A stretch of 64,000 bases of DNA from Hydractinia symbiolongicarpus. Lineage: Eukaryota; Cnidaria; Hydrozoa; Anthoathecata; Hydractiniidae. The DNA is taken from positions 25,735,001 to 25,799,000 of the forward strand of contig NC_079882.1 in assembly GCF_029227915.1 (NCBI RefSeq). The letters run 5' to 3'. Below the pieces are notes generated by a model. That model was not told where the DNA came from. It did no database searches and saw nothing but the letters and a program-made list of their open reading frames with translations. Positions 1-12,103 of the stretch are shown here, piece by piece. Numbering within the stretch: the stretch's first letter is position 1; the number at the start of each line of letters is the position of its first letter. Position numbers and translations under genes: made by a program.

Positions 1-109
1 AATATTGCTTCAAGAGATACAAGAGTGCAAATCAACAAAAAAAGGGCTAAATATAAGCATGATTGTAATTAAACAACAACAACAACAAAAAAGATAATAA
101 TAAAATCTG

Positions 110-3100
110 CTAAGATTCAACTCTTCTTTCGAGATTGTTTTTTTCTGGTTCCAACAGCTTCTCAACTAAGTTATTTATAAGTTCGTCTATCTTTGCTTGC
201 GCTTTTTCACGAGTTAATCTAAAAGAAACAACAAGGTGCATAATTGTGACGAAAACAACACTATATACGAGAGTCGTTATAAAATCATTTCAAATGATCT
301 TCCATGCACAATGAAAGCCGTTTGTCTGCAGCGCAATTTTATATGGTGACTACTGCTTTCTTCGTCCATTCATTTATTCATTCATTTATTCATTCATTGT
401 TTAAAAGCACGGTACAACAATATAGAACAGCAGGCAAATATAAATATGAAAGATCAAAATAATAAACGAACAGTTTAAATCTTTTTCTAAATTTTTTACG
501 AAAGAACTTATTTTTCGCTTGTCATTCGATAATTCATTTGTTGAAACATCGCTCATTACAACATTACATCAAAGCTGTGTCTTCCGTACAACAATTACGT
601 AACAAATCATAACAGCATAAGCTACGAAACGCCTTAACTAAGAGAATTTAATCAAGGACCAAACCTTCAACCTACAATAAAGAAATAAATCTAATTCAAC
701 TAGTAACCACAATTACCTCTCAGTAGGATTCGTGGATATTTCCGAATAATATTTAATTTTTGGTTCCGTTCCACTGGTTCGTATTGTAGCCACACAACCA
801 TGGTCAAATTGAAAAGTGATCATTTCGCTTGAACTACTAGTGGGTAAAATCTAAAAAACAGAACAGAATGTGGTTGCTTAGATTAAACTAACAAACACCA
901 TTCTGTAATCTATTACAAGAAAAAAACATATTTGTACGGAAACACACGGATTAAACATAAATTATCCTACTGAATTTACAATTCGATAAGGTTAGCGATC
1001 GCCGAGTTAATAAATGCATCGTACGTACTTGACGGGGAGGCGCTAATTAACCTATTAATTTATTTCGTTATAGGGCAAGATAATACATGCTTTCCTATTC
1101 AAAGATTTTTCAGGAGAATACGACACGAGTTGTTAGAAACAATTCGTACAACCCTACACTTTTTTGTCGCATGACTAGTACTATTTTCTAATAAGTACTC
1201 CATAAGTGCGACGCTACTAGAGGAAGGCTTTATTAAGAGGTCTAGATCAAATTAGTGGAACTACAATATCTTTTGCAATCGAAAACATAGAATTAAAATC
1301 TTAGAAACATAATTAGTCAGTAGATTTAATCTATTTACTAAACATTCAGTAGATTTAATCTATTAATTGGTCATTTCAATAGATTTAATCCAATTTACTC
1401 TTTTTTTCAGATTCTTAACTTACTGGTTTTTTATCAGGTTGACTGCTATCGTAACCATTCCCAGTCAAATCACGAACAGAAACAACTTTGAACGGTCCAA
1501 CTGTTGTCGGATACTAAAGAAAGAATGTGATTTCTTCATTTATTCACAAGAAGAATGTTTAATACACTCTTTAAAACGTTTGCTATAAAAAAACTAACGA
1601 ACAATTTTATGCTGTAATATTCCTACCGCCAGACATTATGTTTGATTTTTTAACACAAAAAATCTATTTTATCAACTTTTTATTGCAAAGATGTCTACGT
1701 ATTTTTGAAAACAACTTGCAAGTTTTGTGTAATTCGCGATCAAAAAAACTTGCTCATTAGCCCGTTTACAGTCAAACTCGGTAAATGATTAAATATAAAA
1801 ATAAAGTTGATTCAAGAAGTGTTTCAAATTAACGCGAAAGAGATTACTGTTTTCACTGATGTAAAGAATGCGTTAAAGATCAACGTTGCAGAGAAGTTAG
1901 TTTTCGGAAGCATAAAGAAAAAGCATTTCAATATTATGAAAGAAAGAGTAGGTTAAGCCTGTCAAGTACAATATCGGATGACATTCGGATTAACGCGCAA
2001 GAAAAACTATGGAATTTATGAAACAAGAACTATCTGAAACGGTATTGTCAATAACTTTTTTAAAAGCTCGTCGTATGAAAAATTATTACAAAAATTAAAC
2101 AAAGGGACAACGTGAAATAAAATCAAAACAAATATGGCTACTGTCAAGAATTACAAAATATGCGAAATTTTCTTTCTAATAATAGAACTTGTTATCGTTT
2201 GGATATAAAATACGTTAAGTTAGACATGCTTTTAATGGTTTTATTATTTCGATTATTTTGTTACAAAATGAAAATGCTAAAAAAAATAATCCATCCTTGG
2301 GGATAAACAAACTGTTAGTTTTCCTTATGAAAAAGAGGTATTTAACCAACTTCGACCCCAGGGCTAATACTTTCGCTTTAGTCATGGTAATAAATGCGAA
2401 AATAAAACCTACAGCACGCCAGTAAAACATACTCAGTGCAAACTACGTAACGTACTTACCGAACCGTTTTCCATAGTTCTCATGCGATCAAAAATTGCTT
2501 TAATGGTCGGTTGAGAATGACAAATAAAGTAAGAGTTATTCGAAATATGTATGCCGTATCTAAATACACGCAAAAACCTTTATTTTTCTGTTATTCACAA
2601 GTAAATTGACCTAAAATTATTATTGTCACAAAGTCATAAATTATCTATTATTACATAAGGTTGAACAATTGTGTGGCTTTGACAAGTCCTGATAATAACT
2701 TACTGCAAATAAGTGAGGTCCTCTACTTGAGAGATTTACCAAGGTATGTCAAATGTAATATGTATTCAGCTATTCAGTTTTAAAACATATTACTCGCAAG
2801 TTTAGTTATTTGTTATTTTATGATTATTATTTACAATATTGTTTCTCAGAATTTAATCTGCAATATTATCATTTTGAATTATTAGCAAAACTTTCAAATT
2901 ATTTCTAAAACCAATAAAGATTTTTCTATATTAATCCTTAGACAACTTTCCATGCTCTTTCATAAAATCAACTTGCCCTCGCCAGAATGAAGTTTTGACG
3001 CTGCCATTATCTGTCGTGTGAGCGTGAATCTTTAAATGCATACGTCCAAAAAGAGAAATCGCAGAATGTAGGATTTTTATAATTACGAGAAAATTACAAA

Positions 3101-6100
3101 TACTTCTCATAAACATAATAAATGAATCTTACCGTTCATACAGATGATCAAGTTGTATTGTTACTGTGCTTCCCTTACTGTACAAGTAGGAAGCCATTTC
3201 AGATACTATTGCTCCCGCGCTGATGCCATCCTTGTCTAAAACTTGCGTTCCAAACATGAAACCTGAGAGATAAAATGGTGTACGCCAGTTTAATCTTTGT
3301 TAAAAATAGTGAAAATCTGACATATTTTTAAAGCGTTGATGCTTTATGGCAAAAGATTCAAGTTCTTTAAAACCCAAAGAAATCAGTTTGTGTCATTCTT
3401 TTGCATTTTTATTGGTGTAAGAGTTTTCCCCCTATTAACCCTTAGATTTCAAAGCTTTTACCTGCATGGCGCTAAACAATAACACTCACACGAAATTCCA
3501 ACGCATCAAGGCATATGTATACGTAGAACAGCTATATCGCGGGAATAAATTTAATTTTTTCGCGTATGATCGCGCATAAAATGTTCTGTGAGCAATTATA
3601 CGAGAAAATTAATACCCGCGAAGTGCAATTTTTAAACATACCAATTGCTTCTTCGAATGCAAATAAAACATGCTTTCCATCTTTTATTAAATTATGCGCA
3701 ATATTACCCATCCATTTAAATCCAGTTAATGTTTCCTAAACGTGAAAATTAAAAGTAGAAATAATAAAACTTGATTCCAAAGAAAGCAGAAAGAGATAGT
3801 GAAAAGGATAAAAAAATATATACTTACAATGACTTTGAAACCTTCAACCTTGCCGATTGATTGCAGAACGCGCGATGATACAGTGCTGTGTACCATGTAC
3901 ACAGAATCACCTAAAATATAACCAGTTGTTTTAGACAATGTAAATGTCGCCCCAAATTCATCTAAGTACACAAGGGAACAGCTTAAAGCACTTTCCCTTT
4001 TTATATTAGGGGAATTTTCTGAAACTAAAGAAAAACAATAATAAAGAGTTAAATTAGCTATACAAGGAACGTTGAGAAGCTTTATTCCTTAACGTGATCA
4101 TCTAATTTACAAGAAGTTCAGAACTCACCAGGATACATTTCTGCATTGTTGTTTTTATGGTTGTTAAAAGACCACCAACCAAGTAGCAGACCAATTTCGT
4201 TCCCAGTAAAAATTTTCCAGACATCACTATAGAAAACATGAAAAGATTGTTAAATGTGAAAAAGGCTGGGTCGGTCCTCTTCTGATGTTACTAGATTGCA
4301 ATACTGACGTTTATCTAGAGTTTTTTTTCCAGTGATATCTGACACCAAAACGAATAAATGTAGTCTCAAAATTTTATTTAATCTCGAGATTAAAATATCC
4401 TCACTTTATTTTTTCAGCAATCGCTAGCCGATCAGCATCAGGGTCGTTAGCAATTATAAACGGACTGTTGTTCGCTTCAGCAGTTTGAATTGCTAGGTTC
4501 TAAAAATCAACCATAATGACGTGATCGATAATACGCACAGCACTTTGAGGTGAATGAAAAATTTAAACTTACCAGTGCTCCCTTCCCTTCCTCTGGGTTA
4601 GGATATTTGACAGTTGGAAAATCCGGATCGGGTTTATCCTAAACGAACAAAAAATGACTTTTATATTTCTTAAAATTAATTTCGTAAGGGTTAAGGGCCA
4701 AAACAACAAAAACAACAATAAAAAACTCCTAAAGAGAAGAAAACGTGTCAATGCATAAGACTTTTAATTGTAACTGCCATACCTGTTCAGGCGTTGTAAA
4801 AAAAGGTTTTAAAGAGAAAGCTTTAAAGGCTTCAACTTCGTATTTGGCGCCAACACCGTGCATAGCTGTATATGTTATGTTCAAACTGCTTGATTTATTG
4901 TTGGATCTTAAACAAAAAACAACACAACTTACCTGAAACAACCATATTTATTTGGCTACAGTTGCCCGAGTAGATAAGAACTAATTACGCAAACAAGAAC
5001 TCATTAAAAAAGACATTGTAGTGTAATGTATGCCAAGTTTTTCCTTGTAACTGTGATGAAAACATGATATTATACTAACCTGTAATGACAATGTGTCTGA
5101 ATACTTTGCATGTAATCTGCCATAACTTCTTTCAATGGATCAATGCATATGTCACTGGACTTATGGATATCAATATCCCAAGATGTCTCCAGCGGGGCAA
5201 GGTTTGCCATGATGTGATCAGAAATACCTTTGTCATGTGGAGGAATAATCTAAACGCCGGTGCAATTTGCTATACTGGTATTTTAGTGTAACACAAGAGA
5301 AAGAATCTAACAATTGCTTTGTACAAGACATGATTACTGTGGAACATGGGAATCTGCATCATAAAAAAATCAAGCTTTGAGATGGTGAAGTATTTCCATT
5401 GCTGCAAATCTTTTTAATAATGTGAAGCTCAAACACAAAATTAAATGGAAGTAAATTTCACAATCAAATGGATTAATGTCTGAAGGATATTCTCTATGAA
5501 AATGCTGCAAAATGCAAAAAAGCAGGTCCATGAAAAAAATATTATAAAAACTGTAAGTGATTACTGAATATAAAAAAAGTTACCTGAGCTCCATTTGAGA
5601 AATAGACCTACAAGAAAGGGTAGAATATAGTGGCTTTTATGGGATTGTTATGATCTGATGATCTAGTAGCCACGAGAGACTATAAAATTATAAATAATTT
5701 TATTCTCTGGTTAATTATGTTTAAATAGAACACAACAGAACATAAACTTTTGTACATTACGTGTAAGTACATTAATCGCTTAACTAGACAGCCATCTAAG
5801 ATATTAATCCTATTCTTATGCTGAACGCAGAAAGGATCAATTCACACTTTTATCGTCTCTTGCATGACTCAGCTGGGGTTTAAACCTAAGACCTTCTGCA
5901 CTGAAAGTAAACGCTCAACAACAAGGCTAACAGTCAGTATCAACTTTATATTGTTTCTTAGAAGCCATGGTATATGCAACCCTCCCCTTCCCTTTCCTCT
6001 CCTCTCCTCCCCCAACCCCATCCCCTACAAAAACACCTACTTACACTCTATGCTGACATTAGCTTCAATATGAAAAAAAAATACGTAAATAAAATACTGA

Positions 6101-9100
6101 CATTCATGGTAAATAAGCATACATACCTTGTATCCATTGTCTTCCTTAGGGTTATGTGATGCTGTTACCATTACTCCAGCAGCACATTTGTACTTCAACA
6201 CTGAAAAAGGCTATGTGAAAAAACTAATATATTTATAGAATTGGAAAAATTTATGTTTTAAAGTAAAACATAAAAGGTAAAAAAGTCGTAAAAAAGTTTA
6301 AAATGTCCTGTACAACCAAAAAAAGCTTTTACATTCAATCCTTAATGATAAGAAAAAAAACAGGACACACCAAAATACCAGTATTTATATCTGCTTCCTA
6401 TTGTTTTGTAGTTTACCTTTTTTATATCTTTTAGCCACAACATTTCAGCAATAGGTCAGTTATGCTTTAAAGTTGCTGTAGCATTTTTTAACTTATTTAT
6501 TTAAGCTACAACTTTATTAAAAAATAATTGCATGTAACCCTTTCAGTAATAAGCAATTATTTACTCACCACAAATGGTGTTGGCACAATATCAGAGAAAA
6601 GATAAACTTTGATGCCTTCATGAAGAAAAACAGCTGCTGCGAGTCTTGCGAATCTAAATAGAGGGGTTATGTGTAGTTGCAATCGTTTTTTAGTGAGATC
6701 TAATTTTGGGGTTTTGAGCAATGCAACCATGCAATTTTGGCAGGGACCAAAGATAAATTTTTAAATTCATATGCTTCCCATTTCCAGAAACAGCCTAATT
6801 TTTTCTTTTATTTTTAAATCACAGTTTAATTTTAAATCAAATTCATTTTTCTTCTAATTTTTCTCTTAATGTAGCAAAAATATTAACTCCAAAAAACCTC
6901 AAAGGTATACCCTTTGAAAAAGTTACTAAAGGTGTATTTTCACTCAAAAGTGAAACGAAATGGACCGTAACAGACAATTATTATTTATGGAATCTAATTG
7001 GTTAAAGAATTTTTCCGTTCTCATCCCTTACGTTTCAAACTGAAAGTTAAAATCATACTTTTACAAATTCTTCATCTTAAATAAAATTAAAATAAAATTA
7101 AAGGATTGAAAAAGAAATTTCATGCAATCTCTCTATTACTTTATTTAAAACAACAAAATCTAAAGATTATTCAAATACCTATCAAAATGTTGGGGCCAAA
7201 TTAATTAAAAAAAAAATGGTCTGCATAAAAAAACATTATGAATTGAGATAAAACTTGTTTTGGTGATGAAATTATTGCTAAACCAAGAGTTTCTTTTGTT
7301 CATACAGAAAAGGTACTTAAAATTTTTTATAGATTGGGTTCTATTTAGCTACCGAAATCACTGTAAGAAATTATTTGGAGTGTCAGTAGAAAAGAAGAGA
7401 GAGTTCTTTGTTTCTAAAACTTTAACTTTTTTAACACACAGTGATAATTGTGTATTCAATAACACCAATTGGAAAAACTTTTTAGGCTTAAACCCTCTTT
7501 TAAATATATTATTAGAAACCTGTGACTACCATGACGTGCATCGTGGCCAATCGCCACACCCATACTTTTGATATCTGTAAATTGTGTTAACAGGTATTTG
7601 CACAGTCCCTAAAAACAATTAAAATACATCTATCTTTACTATCATTCACTTATATTTACATGTGAGATAACATCTCACATGTAAATATAAGTGGCCCTGT
7701 CAAAACTGAATTTTTTTTAGAACTTTGTATAACTGTTGCCTTCATCGTATAGATCTTGAAACGTATAGGATCATTTACTTTTGACGAACGGTTGCAGAGT
7801 TATTAGGGTTTAAAGGTTTTTAGATGACGTCATTAACCTGTCCCTTCCGAAACAGATTTGGGGACTCAGGTTTGGGAAAATTACCTAAATTGATCCTAGG
7901 TGGTGCCTAGTTACCTACGCGGTAAAAAATCATTGACATCACCACCTCTTTTCCAAGTTATTTGGTCTCAAATTTTTAAGTGGAATGCAATGGCTTCACC
8001 AATCTTAAACAAATTGACTTCAGTCTAAATGCATTGACGTCGCGCAATAACCTTAGAAAATTTGACATTTGAGACATACTTTTTCGGCGACATTAAAGGA
8101 AAATAAACACATCCACTTTGCCTGTTACAGACACACAGACACACTCTCCGTATTATTATAAGATAAATTTAAATTAATAAGTAAGTCATGCAGTAGATAT
8201 CTATATTCTCAAATTCAAATGATCGCATTTTTAAATACATTAAATGCTGAATTGTTCAAAATTTAAGCTGTCTTTTAGCATTTACAGACTATAATTCTGT
8301 AACACAACAAGTAATACCATTTTTTATTCATTTGTACAGAGTATTTATATGAAGTTGCCTTTCATGCATTCTAGTTTAAAAATTTACCAAAAAAATTTTC
8401 TCAAAATTTTTAACTGTTTGGTAACTTCCTATAACGGTTTAAAATTTCCTGATCATTTGTCATAAATTAAGCAAACAGACAAAATACAATAATTTAGCAA
8501 GTTTTTTTGTCTCATGACCAGTTAGGGTAGGTCCCAAGGTATCTTTGACACTGAGCCTACAGGAAGGAAACAGTTGGGAAGGAAAATATAACTAAAGGTA
8601 ACTCCATAAAAAAAAAATTTAAAAGGGTACTGCTAAATATTAATCCTTAGAGAAGGAGAAGTATTTGAAAAGCTTTAAACAAAAAGAAAATATAAATTAT
8701 ATTTTGGGTTTTTACAGTTTTTTTAGAGAATTATGAATGTTTTTTTTTTTAGGTCATGTGGTCTAATTTCAACGCTTTTAATTCTGGCAGTCACCCTGAG
8801 TTTTAAAAACATTTTTTCTTTACTTCCAATAGGACAGTTAATGTTTATAAAGAAAAGTCAAATAGCATTTCAAGCAGTCGAAAGACCTTCCTGAAACAAA
8901 GAAAATTTTAAATGTTTTAAATTGTAATTGTTTAACACACATACAAGGGACTGCAGAATTTGTTTAATTTTGTGTTTTGAACAATGTGTTAATAATATAG
9001 ACAAACCTGAGTAGCTTGTATGACGGTGACATCATTCATTTTACAGAAGCCTGCTCCCAATGCAGCACGTAATCCTAAAATATATATAGCAAAAAAATAT

Positions 9101-12099
9101 ATTCAGTAATATAGTTTTTCCCAGCGCAATGTTAAATAACTTATGATTTATTCTTCTTCGTTTTCACCTACCCAGTAACAAACTTAGATCCCCTCATGAT
9201 ACATATTCCCTGCATGTGGACCCTAGTAAATTTCATCACTTTAATGAAGTAATGACATTTACTTCAACAGCATATTATGGAATTTTTGATTATAAAACCC
9301 CCAATTCCTAAATTGTCTCACAGACAGATAGAGTGTATTATTATATAGATTTCACTACAGTTCTCACTAATCTACTCAATACTGAACAATGAAGGTCCAT
9401 TGCAATTGATACATTACACTGATTTGAACATGAAAACAGAAATGCTACCAAGAAAGTGACTAACAACAGCAGCTTTATAGCTGTCACTAGTTTATGTGAA
9501 ATTGAAACACTTGCCCAATTTTTTGTTTAATAAATAATTTTTGTTTAATAAATAAGAATGGTTTCAATCTAAACAATCTTCCACTATTAGCAAAATTAGT
9601 TTTCTTGATATTTCACATTTTCATGCTTTTTTATATACTTTATAATCCACAGTGCTCTTACCTGCAGTACCAAACTCCATACGCTTAAGAAGCCTTTGAC
9701 CTAACCCTTCATAGTCCTTCATCAATAATAGATCCTTAATTTCTCCAAATGTATCTTCATTCTAGAAATAAATGTAAGTAGTAAGGATATGAAGCATAAC
9801 CAATTAAATTTTATCAATTGTTTCACATGTAAAAATTAAAAATCAATGCGATTTTCTTACTTTTTTCATTGTGCCAGAAAAATGGAAACTTTTGAATTTA
9901 CACAGAATAGCCACTTCACTGTAAGCAATGTGGGTTTCCATGCTTTGAATGTATACATTAGATAAACATTGGCAGCTTTTATCCAATTTTTCTTTATTCG
10001 ATGGGTTCACTTATAGCTGTGGAAATGGCACTTGCTAAATATGTCGGCAGTATGGACTGAACCATGGAAATTTGCAACCACTAACAGGTAAACTGTTAGC
10101 AAATGCTAATAGTACTTAAGCAATATTGTCCTCCATGTTGTCGACCCATAAAAGCAGAGTTGTCATGGCCCCAACTAGGATAATTTTCCAGTGGTGAAAT
10201 GTACAGTACAAGATAAGACAGCAAGTTTGTTGATCAATGAAGAAAGGGGGAGGTATTGCTTTATTGAAAAATTTAAATTTATAATATTATTTTACAGTTT
10301 ATGCAATTTGATTTTGTATTCAAAAATGCAATATTATATCCTGGTAGTGTTGATTGTTTGACTCTAAAAGCCATTTTGCTAGTAAATTAAAAGTACAACT
10401 TAGTTTAAATTATTTATTATATTTGTTTTCTTCTGTACATGTAGGTAAAAATCATTAGAGATAACAGCAATACGGCATTGTCTGAGATTTGGGATTATTT
10501 TTTAATCTGGGTCAAAATTATTGAGATTCCTAGAGAGGTGGAAGTAATAGAGAAATGAGAATAACAGAGTATGGTACATATTTCAGCCTCAACTTTAATA
10601 TTTTTACTGCATGGCAGTAGAAGTAGGTTTTATTGCACCAACAGATTTTATGATTCTTACACTTTGTAATACTGAGACTTTAAAAAGTTGGTAAGTTTTC
10701 TTTCATTGAAAATTGTTGCCTTGCATTGAAAAAATAATCCTGCCTTCCTCATATTTCCACCTCTCTGGAAAATTCACTTTCATTTCATAGGTTGAAACAA
10801 AAATCCTGCAGCATGAATAATAGAATAAATTCAGTAAGTACCTGTTTTTGTTTGCATGTTTTTAGTATGTTGATATCCACAGGGTTTTGATTTTTTTCCA
10901 TTTTGTGTGTTACAATTTTATTGTCTGTTTTTATTAATATACCACATTTTATTTATCTCTATTTTCTTCCTTGTCTACTCATTGTACTCTGTTTATGGAT
11001 ATTGATCTTTCAATTGGGAAATATAGTTGTTATTAGCACCAGTCGTAATATTAACCGTTTTTTCACTGAAATATACTGCACTGTAACACAACCATTTTTT
11101 CTTTAATATTTTAATGGTGTCTTAATGTGCTGACATATTTACATTCTTATTCAACAAATTAAAATGAAGTGTCTCCTTAAAATATCATTGTTAAGTACAT
11201 TATATACACACACTTTTTCAATTAACTTCACAAATTTTTCTTTTTAAGGGGATGCTTGTTTATTTTTTAAAAACTTAAGCTACATTTTACATGTACGTTT
11301 TTTAGGAAGAACTTGCAAAATATTTTAATGTAAGGAATGCAAGAAAATTTTTATCTTATGTACATTTTTGTTCACATTTTCGGTTTTATATCTGTTATGT
11401 AGGTAGCGTATATTAAATAGTTCAAAGAATTGCTCAATATCGAGACAACGTTTAGGGTCATAATTTAGTTGCTACACTAATTATCTTGAAAACGTTGTCT
11501 GTGCCATAAAAATGCAGCAGCAACAGTTCCAGATGTCTGATTCGTTAGAATTTAACTGACTCTAAATTGATTCTTTTGTATGTTGTATGCAATTTAGGCT
11601 ATGTAATCAAATTTGAATCCAAAATTGAACATTTTCTTCTTTCGCTTACGTACCCTTACGTCATGTTTTTTTGTCAGATTTTCTCACTCCCAATTTTTTT
11701 TGCTCTAATTTAGAGCGAAAAACTTTTGCATGTAAAGAAATATCATGTAAGAGCTAAAGTTGCGCATAGGATGTTGACGTGTGTTACGTAAATGGTGTTA
11801 CTTGTTATGGTAAATTTTTACATAATATAAGAGAATTAATAAACATTTGTGCATTTGAACGTAGCTTTACCAGAGTATTTTTAAATCAGGTTGTGTATAT
11901 TGCCTGTACATTTATTAATAAATTTATGGTAGGACATATTATGCTAATAATTAATAATTCATTTAAAACACAACAAAAATAGAATTACCTTATCCCACTG
12001 CAGCCAATTTTTAATTTGCTCGTCTAAAACTGTATCTCCAGAATTGATAGATTCTATAAGAGCTTTGACTTGAGCCAAAGAAGTTCTACTTTCACTCAT
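110..12099 (-). CDS. PGM2: Phosphoglucomutase-2-like (PGM2 / phosphopentomutase), 18 coding exons
   Basis: Cytosolic alpha-D-phosphohexomutase; relatives interconvert ribose-1-P/ribose-5-P and glucose-1-P/glucose-6-P or make glucose-1,6-bisphosphate. Exons from the 5' end: 11989-12099, 9662-9761, 9007-9074, 7520-7608, 6569-6653, 6127-6210, 5584-5607 (24-nt microexon), 5080-5249, 4783-4906, 4573-4638, 4405-4499, 4129-4226, 3828-3910, 3642-3735, 3133-3262, 2460-2559, 717-850, 110-218. All junctions have GT..AG ends and keep frame, giving 587 aa (family about 610). The phosphoserine loop TASHNP has Ser169; the metal loop DPDADR covers 326-331; the sugar loop FEEAIG lies near 426-431; the phosphate loop RTSGTEP lies at 531-537. 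Relative to the human protein a short Ser/Gly-rich stretch is missing after the GHDARHG motif near the exon 4/5 junction. A candidate splice acceptor AG lies 4 nt before the ATG. The 3' UTR runs off the window. Confidence 0.95.
366..398. repeat. (TTCA)n microsatellite
   Basis: A short run of TTCA/TTTA tetramers in the last intron of the PGM2-like gene. Confidence 0.8.
5800..5945 (-). mobile_element. tRNA-derived SINE, old copy
   Basis: On the minus strand an A-box-like TAGCCTTGTTG is followed about 40 nt later by a B-box-like GGTTTAAACCC, the spacing of an internal Pol III tRNA promoter. It sits in a PGM2 intron between the exons at 5584 and 6127. There is no tRNA-like acceptor stem and it is diverged, so this is read as a SINE head rather than a tRNA gene. 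Confidence 0.5.
7647..7693. repeat. Perfect 47-bp palindrome (22-nt arms)
   Basis: The arm beginning CACTTATATTTACATGTGAG is repeated as its exact reverse complement after a 3-nt AAC spacer. It lies in PGM2 intron 4 at the edge of a dispersed repeat that continues to about 8163. Confidence 0.85.
7694..8163. mobile_element. Dispersed non-coding repeat ending in CAGACACACAGACACA...TATTATTATAAGAT
   Basis: No coding capacity is seen. The right end, a run of CAGACACA-type bases followed by TATTATTATAAGAT, recurs with variation near 9320-9345 and 40430-40462. This suggests a common 3' end of a repeat family. The class cannot be named from the sequence. Confidence 0.5.
9190..9348. repeat. Second copy of the TATTATTATATAGAT-ended repeat
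   Basis: The right end reads CTCACAGACAGATAGAGTG followed by TATTATTATATAGAT, matching the end of the repeat at 8130-8163. The left boundary is a guess. It lies in the PGM2 intron between exons 2 and 3. Confidence 0.4.
9762..11988. other. First coding intron of the PGM2-like gene, no other feature seen
   Basis: AT-rich intron sequence with short random open frames only; no repeat boundary or coding motif recognised. Confidence 0.6.
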
Positions 12100-12103
12100 A
12101 CTT

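Noticed and set aside
3726-3971. 81-codon minus-strand frame in PGM2
   Set aside because: Only its 3828-3910 part is exon; the rest reads through both introns.
7260-7571. 103-codon plus-strand frame
   Set aside because: Overlaps a PGM2 exon on the other strand and has no recognisable motif.
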